DNA of 64,000 nucleotides from Pyxidicoccus xibeiensis (GTDB taxonomy: Bacteria > Myxococcota > Myxococcia > Myxococcales > Myxococcaceae): assembly GCF_024198175.1 (NCBI RefSeq), contig NZ_JAJVKV010000005.1, forward strand, positions 124,001-188,000, written 5' to 3'. The position numbers and the translations under genes were made by a program. Below are positions 42,682 to 52,600 of the stretch, piece by piece. Every line of letters begins with the position of its first letter. Positions within the stretch are counted from its first letter, which is position 1. The notes beneath the pieces were generated by a model. That model made no database searches. It was not told the DNA's origin and saw nothing but the letters and a program-made list of their open reading frames with translations.

Positions 42682-43368
42682 ATGGCCGCGAACGCTGGGT
42701 GGAAGGGCCTGCCGTGGAAGCTCGCGGCGGGCGCCGTGGTGGGACTCGTCCTCCTGTTCGTCCTCTGGACGCGGGACTCCGGCACTCCCGAGGCCTCCGC
42801 CCCGCCGCCGGCTCCCCCCGCCGCCACGGCCGCGGCCCCCGCTCCCCAGGCGTCCCCGGGTCCGCCCGCCATCACGGCCTCGGCGCCCCAGCCCGGCGCG
42901 GCGCCCGAGCTGCTGCGCGAGCCGGAGCCCGAGCCCGGGGAGGACGTGCCCCAGGTGCACCCGGTGGACCTGTCGGTGCTCCGCGCGAAGCTGCCGGACA
43001 ACCGCTACTGGGAGCTGGCCGCGCCCACGACGGACCCGGACGTGCTGCGGCGTCGCGTGGAGGACGAGCGGCGCTGGAACGACGCCTACGGCAAGGTGCT
43101 GTCGGGTGAGGCCACCGAGGAGGAGGTCCGCCAGTACTACGCGCACCGCCGCGCGGTATCGGAGGACATGATTGCGTTCGCGAGCACGGTGCTCGCCGAG
43201 TACGGAGACCGGCTGCCCGAGCAGGAGCGGGGCCTGTACGAGCTGAGCATCAACATGCACCGCACGCGCCTGAAGGAGCTTCCCGGCCAGGAGCGCGACT
43301 CGCTCGCGCACCGGCAGGCGCAGGAGCAGCGCCGGCAGGCCTGGCGCCAGGGCCAGCAGACGCCCTGA
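42682..43368 (+). CDS. Single-pass membrane protein with proline/alanine-rich linker
   Basis: 228 residues from the ATG at 42682. A membrane helix (LAAGAVVGLVLLFVLW, about 14-29) near the N-terminus is followed by 65 residues of Pro/Ala-rich linker and a charged, helical domain (about 95-228) with QYYAHRRAVSEDMIAF and an end rich in Gln, Arg and Glu. Probably anchored in the inner membrane with the helical domain in the periplasm, reached by the flexible linker. I do not recognise a family; the helical part resembles no chaperone or lytic enzyme I know. Divergent from the esterase gene. Confidence 0.8.
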   Translation: MAANAGWKGLPWKLAAGAVVGLVLLFVLWTRDSGTPEASAPPPAPPAATAAAPAPQASPGPPAITASAPQPGAAPELLREPEPEPGEDVPQVHPVDLSVLRAKLPDNRYWELAAPTTDPDVLRRRVEDERRWNDAYGKVLSGEATEEEVRQYYAHRRAVSEDMIAFASTVLAEYGDRLPEQERGLYELSINMHRTRLKELPGQERDSLAHRQAQEQRRQAWRQGQQTP

Positions 43369-43481
43369 GTCCCAGGGCACCTCCGGGTGGCGGGGGCGGT
43401 GTGTCGGGTACTTGAAGGTGCGTGGCCGGTGGCGTGGAGGTGGGTTTTCAACCCTCCCGGGCGCTCCGCTACACCGGGGAC

Positions 43482-44735
43482 ATGGTGGGGGAGACGCGGT
43501 GGAGTGGCCTGAGCGGCGTGGGTGAGCTCCCGTGGGGCTCGCACCTCTGCCACTTCTATCGGGCCGGAGACGGGCTGGGGGACTCGCTGGTTCCCTTCCT
43601 CCAGGCGGGCCTCGAGCAGAACGAGGCCTGTGTGTGGGTGACGTCGGAAGCCTTCCCGGAGGAGGACGCGCGGGCCGCGCTGCGCACTGCGGTGCCGGAC
43701 CTCGAGGCGCGCCTCGCCCGGGGCCAGCTGCGCCTGCTGCGGCCCGACGAGGCCTACCCGCGCGAGGGCCGGCTGGACGTGGACGCGGCGCTGCGCGGCT
43801 GGCTCGCGCGGGAGGAGCAGGCCCTGTCGCTCGGCTACACGGGCCTGCGGGTGAGCGCCGACGCGTCCTGGCTGGCGCGCGAGGACTGGGACGACTTCCG
43901 CGAGTACGAGCGCCGGGTGGACGGGGTGCTGCGCTCGCGCCGCATCATCGCCCTGTGCGGCTACTGCCTGGAGCACTGCACCCAGGAGGGGATGCTGGAG
44001 GTCGTCCGCCACCATGGGCTCGCGCTCATGCGCGGCACCCATGAGGCGTGGGCGCACCTGGAGGGCTCCGCCCCGCGCGAGGCCCGGGACGCGCTGCGCA
44101 ACCTCACGGGCGAGCTGGAGCACCGTGTGGCGGAGCGCACCGAGGCGCTCACCGTGCAGGCGCTTCCCCGGCGCCTGGCGCGCGTCCAGGAGCACCGCCG
44201 GCGGCTGGACGGCCACATCGCCACGCTGCAGGACGTCTCGCGGCTGTCCACCCACCGCCCCGTGCTCGACCTGGAGCAGGTGGACCTGGGCGCCCTGGTG
44301 CGCACCTGCGCCGAGCGCCTGGAGGAGGAACTCCAGCACGCGGGCAGCGACTTGTGCATCCGCACGCGCCGCGGCGTCATCGGCTGCTGGGACCGGCTTC
44401 GCATCGAGCAGGTGTTCACCCACGTGCTCACCAACGCCCTGCGGCACGCGCCGGGGGCGCCCGTCGACATCACCGTCTCCGTCGAGGACGGCACGGCGGT
44501 GCTGGCGGTGAGGGACAGGGGGCCGGGCATCTCCTGGGAGGACCAGCGGCGCCTCTTCCAGCGCTTCTCGCCGCTGGAGGAGCCCGCGCACCCGCGCGGG
44601 GGCTTCGGCCTGGGGCTGTGGGTCTCCCGCCAGCTCGTCGAGCTGCATGGCGGCTCCATCCGCGTGGAGAGCGCGCCGGGCCAGGGCTCCACCTTCACCG
44701 TACGTCTGCCGCTCCCGGCGCCTCCGGACGCCTGA
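43482..44735 (+). CDS. MEDS-domain histidine kinase lacking an H-box
   Basis: 417 residues from the ATG at 43482. Residues about 12-195 are a MEDS (DcmR-type) sensor: LPWGSHLCHFYRAGDGLGDS, then LVPFLQAGLEQNEACVWVT and the late EHCTQEGMLEVVRHHGLAL. Residues about 300-415 are a full ATPase domain (N-box HVLTNALRHA, G1 RDRGPGIS, G2 GFGLGLWV, end GSTFTVRLPL). Between them only about 70 residues remain, and the usual first helix of the dimerisation domain with its SHELRTPL His motif is absent; the chain goes from RTEALTVQALPRRLARV directly into the second helix. It should bind ATP but cannot autophosphorylate in the normal way. Confidence 0.88.
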   Translation: MVGETRWSGLSGVGELPWGSHLCHFYRAGDGLGDSLVPFLQAGLEQNEACVWVTSEAFPEEDARAALRTAVPDLEARLARGQLRLLRPDEAYPREGRLDVDAALRGWLAREEQALSLGYTGLRVSADASWLAREDWDDFREYERRVDGVLRSRRIIALCGYCLEHCTQEGMLEVVRHHGLALMRGTHEAWAHLEGSAPREARDALRNLTGELEHRVAERTEALTVQALPRRLARVQEHRRRLDGHIATLQDVSRLSTHRPVLDLEQVDLGALVRTCAERLEEELQHAGSDLCIRTRRGVIGCWDRLRIEQVFTHVLTNALRHAPGAPVDITVSVEDGTAVLAVRDRGPGISWEDQRRLFQRFSPLEEPAHPRGGFGLGLWVSRQLVELHGGSIRVESAPGQGSTFTVRLPLPAPPDA

Positions 44736-44844
44736 CGGCCTGGCCGCCTGGCCGCACCTGCGCCCACCCGGGCGCCGGACTGTTGGGTGCCGAGCACATG
44801 TAGGGCGGGCGGGAGTGGGGCAGAAGAGGGGGAAGTGTTAAGCG

Positions 44845-46563
44845 ATGAAAACGAACTCCGTGGCCCGCTCCTTCACCGACAGCGTGGAACATCCATTGAA
44901 CGGACAGGGCCTTGCCACCGCCGCCTCCCAGGGGCCGGCCATGGCGGGTATCGACACCGTCCTCCTGGACCAGCTCCCGGAGGGTGTCGCCGTGTGCGCG
45001 GCAGATGGGGTGTGCCTGTACGTCAATCCTGCCATGGAGCGCACCTTCGGCAGGCCCCGGCTGGACGCGCAGGGCCGCGTGCTGTGGGAGCTGTACCCGG
45101 AGGTGCTGGACGCCTCCTTCCAGGAGCGCTTCCACCGGGTGGTGGCGACGAGCGAGGCGGAGGAGTTCGAGTGTCACCACGCGGCGCGCGAGCGCTGGTT
45201 CGTGAAGCGGCTGCTGCCGGGCCATGGCCGCGTCTACGTCTTCTCCCGCGAAATCACCGCCGAGAAGAAGCAGGAGGCGACGCTCCGCGGGCTGTACGAC
45301 GAGATGCGCCGCGCGCAGCGCCACGCGGCCTTCCTGGCCCAGGCCAGCGAGGTGCTGGCCTCGTCGCTGGACCATGACCGGATTCTCGAGCGCATGGCCC
45401 ACCTGGCCGTCCCCACCCTGGCGGATGGGTGCGCGGTGGATGTGCCAGGGCCGGACGGGCAGGTGCGCCGCGTCGCGGTGGCCCACGTGCGCCCGGACAT
45501 GCTGGAGCTCACCCGGGCCTACCACGCGCGCTACCCCATCCGGATGGATGATGCGGGAGGCGTCGGCAAGGTGCTGCGCACGGGCGTCACGGAGTTCACC
45601 CCGGAGCTGTCGGGGGCGCTGCTGGCGCAGACGCTGCCTGACGGGGAGTACCGCCAGGCCACGGCGGCGCTGGGCATCCGCACGTACATCTGCGTCCCGT
45701 TGATAAGCCGCGGCACGGTGCTCGGGGCGCTCACGCTCGTCAACACGGAGTCCGGGCGGCGGTACACGCAGGCAGACGTGCGGCTCGCGGAGGACCTGGC
45801 CCGGCGCGCGGCCACGTCGCTGGACAACGGCCGGCTGTACATGGAGGCGCAGGACGCCATCCGCGCCCGGGACACCTTCCTCTCCGTCGCCTCGCACGAG
45901 CTGAACACGCCGCTGACGTCCCTCACCCTCAACGTCCAGGCTCTGCGCAGGGACCTGGAGCCCCGCGCCGCCAGTGGCGGCGGCGCCGCGCAGGAAGCGC
46001 TCACGCCCAAGGTGGTGGCCGTGCAGCGGCAGCTCTCCCGGCTGTCCAGCCTGGTGCGCGAGCTGCTGGACGTGTCCCGCATCACCGCCGGCAAGCTGCG
46101 GCTGGAGCGCGAGGACCTGGACCTGGCGGCCATTGCCCGGGAGATGGTGCCGCGCTTCTCCGAGGACGCGGCACGCGCGGGGTGCACGCTGCGCCTGGAG
46201 GCGCCCGGCCCCGCGACGGGGCACTGGGACCGGCTGCGCGTGGAGCAGGTGCTGCAGAACCTCCTGTCCAACGCCATCAAGTACGGCCGCGGCCACCCCA
46301 TCGACGTGCGGGTGGGCGCGGACGCCGAGCGGGCCTGGCTGACGGTGCGGGACGAGGGCGTCGGCATCGCCCCGGAAGGGCAGGCGCGGCTCTTCCAGCG
46401 CTTCGAGCGGCTGTCCAGCGAGCGGCACTACGGCGGGCTGGGGTTGGGCCTGTGGATTGTGAAGCAGATTGTGGACGCGCTGGAGGGCCGCATCCGCGTG
46501 GAGAGCGCGGCCGGCCAGGGCTCCACCTTCACCGTGGAGCTGCCTCGTCCGAAGGCGGGATGA
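44845..46563 (+). CDS. PAS-GAF sensor histidine kinase
   Basis: 572 residues, cytoplasmic. Residues about 35-140 are a PAS domain (LPEGVAVCAADGVCLYVNPAMER), about 165-330 a GAF domain (LASSLDHDRILERMAHLAVPTL; TYICVPLISRGTVLGALTLV), and about 340-570 the kinase core: H-box SHELNTPLTSL with phospho-acceptor His351, N-box NLLSNAIKYG, G1 DEGVGIAP, G2 LGLGLWIVKQ, end GSTFTVELP. No receiver domain follows, so the partner is elsewhere. The gene starts 109 bases after the H-box-less kinase and runs the same way; a kinase lacking a His next to one that has it makes joint action possible. Its last 35 bases overlap the converging helicase gene. Confidence 0.94.
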   Translation: MKTNSVARSFTDSVEHPLNGQGLATAASQGPAMAGIDTVLLDQLPEGVAVCAADGVCLYVNPAMERTFGRPRLDAQGRVLWELYPEVLDASFQERFHRVVATSEAEEFECHHAARERWFVKRLLPGHGRVYVFSREITAEKKQEATLRGLYDEMRRAQRHAAFLAQASEVLASSLDHDRILERMAHLAVPTLADGCAVDVPGPDGQVRRVAVAHVRPDMLELTRAYHARYPIRMDDAGGVGKVLRTGVTEFTPELSGALLAQTLPDGEYRQATAALGIRTYICVPLISRGTVLGALTLVNTESGRRYTQADVRLAEDLARRAATSLDNGRLYMEAQDAIRARDTFLSVASHELNTPLTSLTLNVQALRRDLEPRAASGGGAAQEALTPKVVAVQRQLSRLSSLVRELLDVSRITAGKLRLEREDLDLAAIAREMVPRFSEDAARAGCTLRLEAPGPATGHWDRLRVEQVLQNLLSNAIKYGRGHPIDVRVGADAERAWLTVRDEGVGIAPEGQARLFQRFERLSSERHYGGLGLGLWIVKQIVDALEGRIRVESAAGQGSTFTVELPRPKAG

Positions 46564-48652
46564 GGTGCGAGCGCACGCCGGAGGACACCACCCAGAGCTG
46601 GTGTGAGGTGCGCGTTATCGCCACGTGCAGGCGGCGGCGCGACTCGTCGTCCATGGGGTAGGCCCGCGCCGTCACGTCCGGGAGGATGACGTAGTCGAAC
46701 TCCAGGCCCTTCACGCTGCCCACGTCGGTGACGTCCACACCGGGCTCGAAGGTGAACTCGCCGTCCGTCACCCGGCGCGCCCACGGCAGGTCCGAGACGA
46801 CGCGGTAGACGGCCTCGGCGGACTCGGGGCTGCTGGTGATGACACCCACCGACGCGTGGGGCTCGCGGGAGACCAAATCTCTCAGCGCCTCGCCGATGAA
46901 GAGCTGGGCCTGGGCCTCGTCGGGGAAGTGGTGGAAGCCCACGGGCGCGCCCGGGCGGCCGGCGTGGGTGGGGGCTTCCGGTAGCTGGGTGCCCAACACC
47001 CGCCGCGCCAGCTCCACCACGGGCTGCGGGCAGCGGTAGGACACCTGGAGCCGGCAGGTGGCGGCATCGCGGATGTTGAGCTCGTTGAGGACGGAGGACC
47101 ACCCGGCGAAGCCCGCGTCCGTCTGCTGCATCTCATCGCCCGCGAGCGTGCAGCTCTTGCCCTTGCCCAGCAGTCGCCCCACCGCGAACAGCTCGAAGAG
47201 GGAGAAGTCCTCGGCCTCGTCCAGGACGACGTGTGCAAGTCGCTCCAGGCCCAGCGACGTGTGCTGCGCCTTGAGGAACATGAGGATGGGCAGGTCGTCC
47301 AGGTCCACCGTGCCCGCCATGGCGTACGGCGTGTCCTCCTCGATGGCCCTCCCGTCCACGGTGATGAGCCGGTCCGGGTCGGTGATGTCCTTGAGCTCCT
47401 TGGACAGGGGCGTGGCGAGCTGCAGCCGCGTGTGCTCCATCGTCTCGTCGATGGCGGTGCGGGGCAGCTCCCCGCGCGCGGCGTTGACCACGGTGTCCAG
47501 GAAGTGCCGGTCCATGTACGCGTCGGCCAGCCGCTTGCGCAGCCGCTCCAGCGAGGTGCCCGCCTCCGTCTTCGGCACGCCGACGCGGGCGGCCAGCGCG
47601 CGCCGCAGGGTGGGGTGCCGCTTGAGGCGCGACACCAGGGGCGGCGTGTCGTTCCACAGCTTGATGCCCGGCAGGTTGAAGGCCTGGCGCGCCGTGGCCA
47701 GCAGCCAGGTGTCGCGCGTCTGCACGGCCACGCCGCCCAGGCCCAGGGGCGCCAGCAGCCGGCGGGACAGCCGCGCCAGGCCCTCCTCGGGGACGATGAG
47801 CTTCATCCGGGCCTGCGGGAAGGTCTGCGGATTGTCGAAGGCAATCTTCGCCAGCCGGTGCAGGGCCACCGTCGTCTTCCCGCTGCCCGCGCTGCCCAGC
47901 ACCAGCAGCGGGCGCTCGGGGCCGGTGCTGACGGCCTCGTACTGCTCGGCGTCCAGCAGCGCGGTGACGCCGAAGGCATCCTCGGTGCGCCGGGCGCCCT
48001 TGCCGGTGCCGAGGAACTCCGGCCGGGCGGCGGTGCCCGCGCCACCGGACTGCAGGGTGGTGACGTCGAGGCCGACGCTGTGCCACTCGCCCCCGGCGGA
48101 GCGCTCCAGCACCATGGCGCCGGAGATGATGCGCGTCAGGACGCCGCGCTCGATGACGACGAGCCTGCGCGTCTCCACGGTGCCCTCGGCGAGCCGCTCT
48201 CCGAAGTACTCCTCGTACGCGTCGCCCTCCTCGTAGCAGTAGAAGACGCGGGCCACGGGGGCGAAGCGCCAGTCGATGATGCGCACCCCGGCGCCCACGT
48301 CCGCGAACGTGGTGCGGCCCAGGAGGTAGTCGCGCGGGCCGCCCTGTCCATCCAGGCGCAGGTGGGCGAAGTAGGGGGCCTGGGCGTCCGGCAGGTGCGC
48401 GCTCTCCTGGCGCTCCATGAGGGAGCGCGCCTGGTTCATCTGCGCGAACAGGTGGGGCAGGTCGGCCACGGAGGCATTGGCCACGTCGTCGCGCAAGACC
48501 TGGAGCTGGGCGACGAGTCCCTGGGTGTCCGGCCCACGGCTGGCCTTGAGCCGCGCGGCCTCCAGCGTCCCCTGGACGCGCTTGAGCAGCGCCTCCTCCT
48601 CGGCGATGACGGCGCGGGCGTGCTCGGACAGGCTGCCGGGGGCGTGGCTCAT
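46529..48652 (-). CDS. HelD-like UvrD-type helicase
   Basis: 707 residues. The N-terminus is a coiled coil (HARAVIAEEEALLKRVQGTL), followed by the family feature YFAHLRLDG ... LLGRTTF and DWRFAPVARVFYCYEEG, seen in HelD and related RNA-polymerase-associated helicases. The ATPase core has Walker A GSAGSGKTT, Walker B VVLDEAED and late motifs (SVKGLEFDYVILP; YPMDDESRRRLHVAITR). HelD proteins release stalled RNA polymerase from DNA or RNA using ATP; by homology this one may do so. An additional insert lies between the two halves of the first RecA domain, as usual for HelD. Divergent from the lipidated spermidine-synthase-like gene, 92 bases away. Confidence 0.9.
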   Translation of the reverse strand: MSHAPGSLSEHARAVIAEEEALLKRVQGTLEAARLKASRGPDTQGLVAQLQVLRDDVANASVADLPHLFAQMNQARSLMERQESAHLPDAQAPYFAHLRLDGQGGPRDYLLGRTTFADVGAGVRIIDWRFAPVARVFYCYEEGDAYEEYFGERLAEGTVETRRLVVIERGVLTRIISGAMVLERSAGGEWHSVGLDVTTLQSGGAGTAARPEFLGTGKGARRTEDAFGVTALLDAEQYEAVSTGPERPLLVLGSAGSGKTTVALHRLAKIAFDNPQTFPQARMKLIVPEEGLARLSRRLLAPLGLGGVAVQTRDTWLLATARQAFNLPGIKLWNDTPPLVSRLKRHPTLRRALAARVGVPKTEAGTSLERLRKRLADAYMDRHFLDTVVNAARGELPRTAIDETMEHTRLQLATPLSKELKDITDPDRLITVDGRAIEEDTPYAMAGTVDLDDLPILMFLKAQHTSLGLERLAHVVLDEAEDFSLFELFAVGRLLGKGKSCTLAGDEMQQTDAGFAGWSSVLNELNIRDAATCRLQVSYRCPQPVVELARRVLGTQLPEAPTHAGRPGAPVGFHHFPDEAQAQLFIGEALRDLVSREPHASVGVITSSPESAEAVYRVVSDLPWARRVTDGEFTFEPGVDVTDVGSVKGLEFDYVILPDVTARAYPMDDESRRRLHVAITRTSHQLWVVSSGVRSHLIPPSDEAAPR

Positions 48653-48744
48653 GGGCGCAAGGTGAACGCTGACGCGGTACAGGTCAACCCGTTGTTTTTC
48701 CTCGGGGAATTGCTACTTTATCCAGGGTCGGAAGGAGAGCGGAC

Positions 48745-49653
48745 ATGTGGCGTGCGGCCCATCGACTGGCGCTGGTGGGGGTGGCGCTGCTGGCGTGCTC
48801 GGCCTCCAGTCAGCGCTCGGTCCTCTACGAGAAGCAGTCACCCTATACGTACATCTCCGTGACGCAGGACGGGGAGGGGCGGCGCTATCTGCAGTTCGAC
48901 AAGTCGGGCGCGCTGCAGAGCGTGGTGTGGCCGGGACAGCCGCTGAAGCTGGAGCTGCCCTACACCCAGGTGTCGATGGTGGGACTGGCCTTCGTGCCGG
49001 AGCCCAGGCGCATCCTGGTGATAGGGCTGGGCGGCGGGGCGATGCCCATGTTCCTGCGCGCGACGGTGCCCGGGGCTCACATCGACGTGGTGGACATCGA
49101 CCCGGACGTGGTGAAGGTGGCGAAGGACTTCTTCGGCTTCCGGGAGGACGAGCGCCTGCGCGCGCACGTGGCGGACGGCCGTGGCTTCGTGGAGGCGGCG
49201 GGCGCGCCGTATGACCTCATCTTCCTGGATGCGTACGGGCCGGACAGCATCCCCGAGCACCTGGCGACGCTGGAGTTCCTCGCGTCGGTGCGCAAGCGGC
49301 TGGCGGAGCAGGGCGCGGTGGTGGGCAACGTCTGGGAATTCCCTCCCAACACGCGCTTCGACTCCATGCTGCGCACGTGGCAGCAGGGCTTCCGTCAGCT
49401 CTACACGTTCGACGTGAGGGGCAGCTCCAATCGCATCCTCGTGGGGCTGGCGCACCCGGAGCAGCAGGCGCGCGCGGCGCTGGAGGCGCGGGCGGAGAAG
49501 CTGGAGCGCGCGAAGGGCGTGCCGTTCGACCTGAGCAGCCTGGTGGTGGACGGCTACGAGGACGCCACGGCGCGCAAGATGCGCGGGCAGCTGCTGAAGG
49601 ACGCGAACCTGCCGAAGCCCGCTCCGGCGCCCGCGCCGACGCCCGCGCCCTGA
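48745..49653 (+). CDS. Lipidated spermidine-synthase-like protein
   Basis: 302 residues. It has a lipoprotein signal peptide (VALLAC, Cys18). The remainder is a spermidine/spermine-synthase Rossmann domain: YTYISVTQDGEGRRYLQFD, motif I VIGLGGGAMPMFL, motif II VVDIDPDVVKVA, and the acidic loop DLIFLDAYGPDSIPEHL. The usual N-terminal beta domain is short. A Pro/Ala tail ends the chain. Enzymes with this fold transfer aminopropyl groups from decarboxylated S-adenosylmethionine, a cytoplasmic substrate, so an exported copy is odd; it may bind a different ligand or have a periplasmic role. The family of secreted spermidine-synthase-like proteins is known but uncharacterised. Confidence 0.88.
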   Translation: MWRAAHRLALVGVALLACSASSQRSVLYEKQSPYTYISVTQDGEGRRYLQFDKSGALQSVVWPGQPLKLELPYTQVSMVGLAFVPEPRRILVIGLGGGAMPMFLRATVPGAHIDVVDIDPDVVKVAKDFFGFREDERLRAHVADGRGFVEAAGAPYDLIFLDAYGPDSIPEHLATLEFLASVRKRLAEQGAVVGNVWEFPPNTRFDSMLRTWQQGFRQLYTFDVRGSSNRILVGLAHPEQQARAALEARAEKLERAKGVPFDLSSLVVDGYEDATARKMRGQLLKDANLPKPAPAPAPTPAP

Positions 49654-49659
49654 GTCCGC

Positions 49660-52600
49660 TCAAGCCCCGTCCGTCACCCGCACGCCCTCCAGCAACTGCG
49701 CATACGCCTGTGCCACCCGGACGAACCGGGCATGCGCGAGGCCCGAGACATACTGCCGCAGCGTCGCCCGGGTCGCCGCGACGTAGAACAGCGAGCGCCG
49801 GGTCCGCTCCATCTCCCGGGCATCCTTCCGGGGCCGGTCCTTCATCAGCCAGGCAATGTCATCCAGGTCCTCCACGCCCACGAAGAACACGAAGGGGCTC
49901 TCGTGGCCCTTGGAGGACATGATGGTGGTGACGCGCACGTGGTCGGCGCCCTCGGGCGGGAAGCTCTCCGGCCGGGCGCCGCTCTTGCCGCCGTACGCCA
50001 CCGCGTGCAGGCCCGCGCTCTTCAGCGCCTCCGCGTAGCGGTGCGTCCCCTGGAGCGCCACCACCAGCACGTCGGCGGGCTTCACGCCCTCGGAGAGGAT
50101 GCGCCGCAGCTCCCCGACGAGCCACGCATGCTCCGCCTCGGGGGACGCCAGGCCCTTCACCACGGGCACGGTGCCCTCGCGCTCGGTGAACCCCACGTGG
50201 AAGACTTCGCCCGGCCCCCGGGGCTCCTCCACCAGGCGGTGCTCCACCAGCTCCCGGGTCCGCATGAACTCGCGCATCCCCGGGTTCGCCTCGGAGTGGC
50301 GCCCCAGCGGGTCCAGCACGACGTTGAAGGCCAGCTCCAGCACCTGTCGCGTGCTCCGGTACGACTCGCGCAGCACGCGGACGCGGCCGGCGAAGCTCAA
50401 GTCTCTCGGGAGGCTGGCGCGCATCTCCTCCAGGGTGCTGCGCCCGTAGATGTTCTGCGAGTCATCCAGGAACAGGAACAGCGGCCGGGCCGGAGGGCCC
50501 CCATTGCGTGAGGCAATGGGCTTCACCGCGCCATGGAGCGCGACGAGCTGCTCCGCCTCCAGGTCCTGCGCCTCGTCCACGAAGATGGCGTCGTAGTCCG
50601 CCGCGCGCTTCAGGCCCTCCTTGTCCGCGTTCAGGATGGCGGCCCTCGCCAGCACGGCGTCCACGGCCTCCGGCGTGCCCTGCTCCAGCAGCGCCTCGCG
50701 CAGCAGCCGGCGGATGAGCGAGGCCAGCGAGCGGTTGAAGAAGGTAATCAGCACGCGCGCCGCCGGGTGCTCGCGCAGGAAGCGCGCCGCCCACCGCACC
50801 AGCACGTACGTCTTTCCGCTCCCCGCCACCCCGCGCACCACGTGGTGCCCCTCGGTGACGCGCCGCTCGGACAGGGCGCGCTGCTCGTGGGTGGCCAGGT
50901 TGCCCCCTTCGCGCCAGGCCTGGATTTCATCCGCCACGCCGCGAGGCGCCGGCCGCGAGGGGGCCATGCGCCGGGGCTTCAGCTCGGGCAGCGTCGCCCA
51001 CCGCAGCGGCTCCTGGGTGGCGCGCACCATGAGGGGCTGCAGCTTCGACAGCAGGCGCCAGGGCACGTGGGCATGGGCCTCGGCCCTGGACGCCAGGACG
51101 AAGAGGTACTCGCGGGCCCGGCTGGCCGCGACGTTCAGCATCGCGGTCAGCTCGTTGGAGGCGAAGGGCCGGCCCGCGTTGACGGTGTCCACCATCACCA
51201 CGTCGTACTCGGTGCCCTGCTGCCGGTGGACGGTGGACGCGGCGAAGACGGTGATGTCGAGCCGCCGGTTCGCCGCCTCCTTGCGCAGCCACTCGGCCTG
51301 CGCGCGGTAGGGCGTCACCACCAGCACCTTGAGCTTCGCGCGCACGGCGGGCCCGGCCAGCTTCAGGGCCAGCTCCCCCGACGCCTTGCGCAGGTAGCCC
51401 CGGCCGCGAGGCCCGCGCTCGGCGTGCAGGTCCTTGTCCGCGATGCCCGCGCTGTCCAGCACCACCCAGCCGGCGCGCACGGTGGGGAAGGGCGGGGGCA
51501 CGGTGCGCGGCGCGCGCGTGCGCGGCCCCTCGCCGTCCTCCAGCATGCCCTCGTAGGCGAAGTGGCTGACGACGGCGGAGATGTCCGGGTGCATGCGGTG
51601 CTGCGTGCGCAGCAGCAGCACGTGCGAGGCCTGCGAGTCGCGCCCGGCGTCCTTCAGGTGGGACATGGGCGAGGCGCGCAGCCAGCGGCGCACGGAGGCC
51701 TGCTCGCCCTCGGCGGCGGAGATGGGCCCGAGCTGCTTCGGGTCCCCCGCCAGGAAGACAGTCTTCGCCAGGGGCGCCAGCAGCGCGGCGGCGGCGCGGG
51801 GCACCATGCCCGCCTCGTCGATGATGAGGCGCCAGAAGTGCTCCTGGCCGTCCAGCTCGGACACGAGCTTCAGCGCGCGGTGCACCGTGAGCACCACCAG
51901 CCCGGGCCGGCCCAGTCTCACCACCTCGGCGGTGGTGTCGACGAGCTGGTGGCGCTGGAACACGGCGTCGGCCCGGGCGTGGGCCACCTCGCGGGCGGAC
52001 AGGCCGCGTGCCTCGGCGAGCCGGGCCCGGTGCTCGGCCGCGTCGCGGGACACGGCCAGGTCGGCGAACTCGGGGTCCTGCACCAGCCGGGGGTACTGGC
52101 GCAGCAGGTCGGGGCCGGCGCCCAGTCCGCCCCGGTACACGCGGCACGAGCCGCCAGCGACGAGCTGCCCCTGCTCCTCCAGCAGCCGCGCCACGCGCAT
52201 CGCGAGCGTGTCCGCGGCGCGGTTGGTGGGGGCGACGGCGAGGATGCGCTGCTCGGGGGCGGTGACGAGTGACTCGGCGATGAGCCGCGCCGTCGTCTCC
52301 GTCTTGCCCGTCCCCGGAGGGCCCCAGAGCAGGGCCCACGGCTGGCGCCACACCGTCTCCGGCCCCTTGGACTCCGCCTCGCTGGCCTCCCGCGCCGGGA
52401 GCACGTTGCCTTCCGCCAGGCGCAGGGCCTCTTCCACCCGCGCCACGCGAGGCGCGCAGGCCCGGGCGGCGGCGAGGATGGCCTGCGAGAAGTTGAACGG
52501 GGTGAAGACCCAGCGCTCCACGCCCGCCAGCGCCGCCTCGTCCAGCCCGGCGCCCAGGGACTGCGCGAAGAGGCGCCCCGTGGCGGCGTCGACGTGCAGC

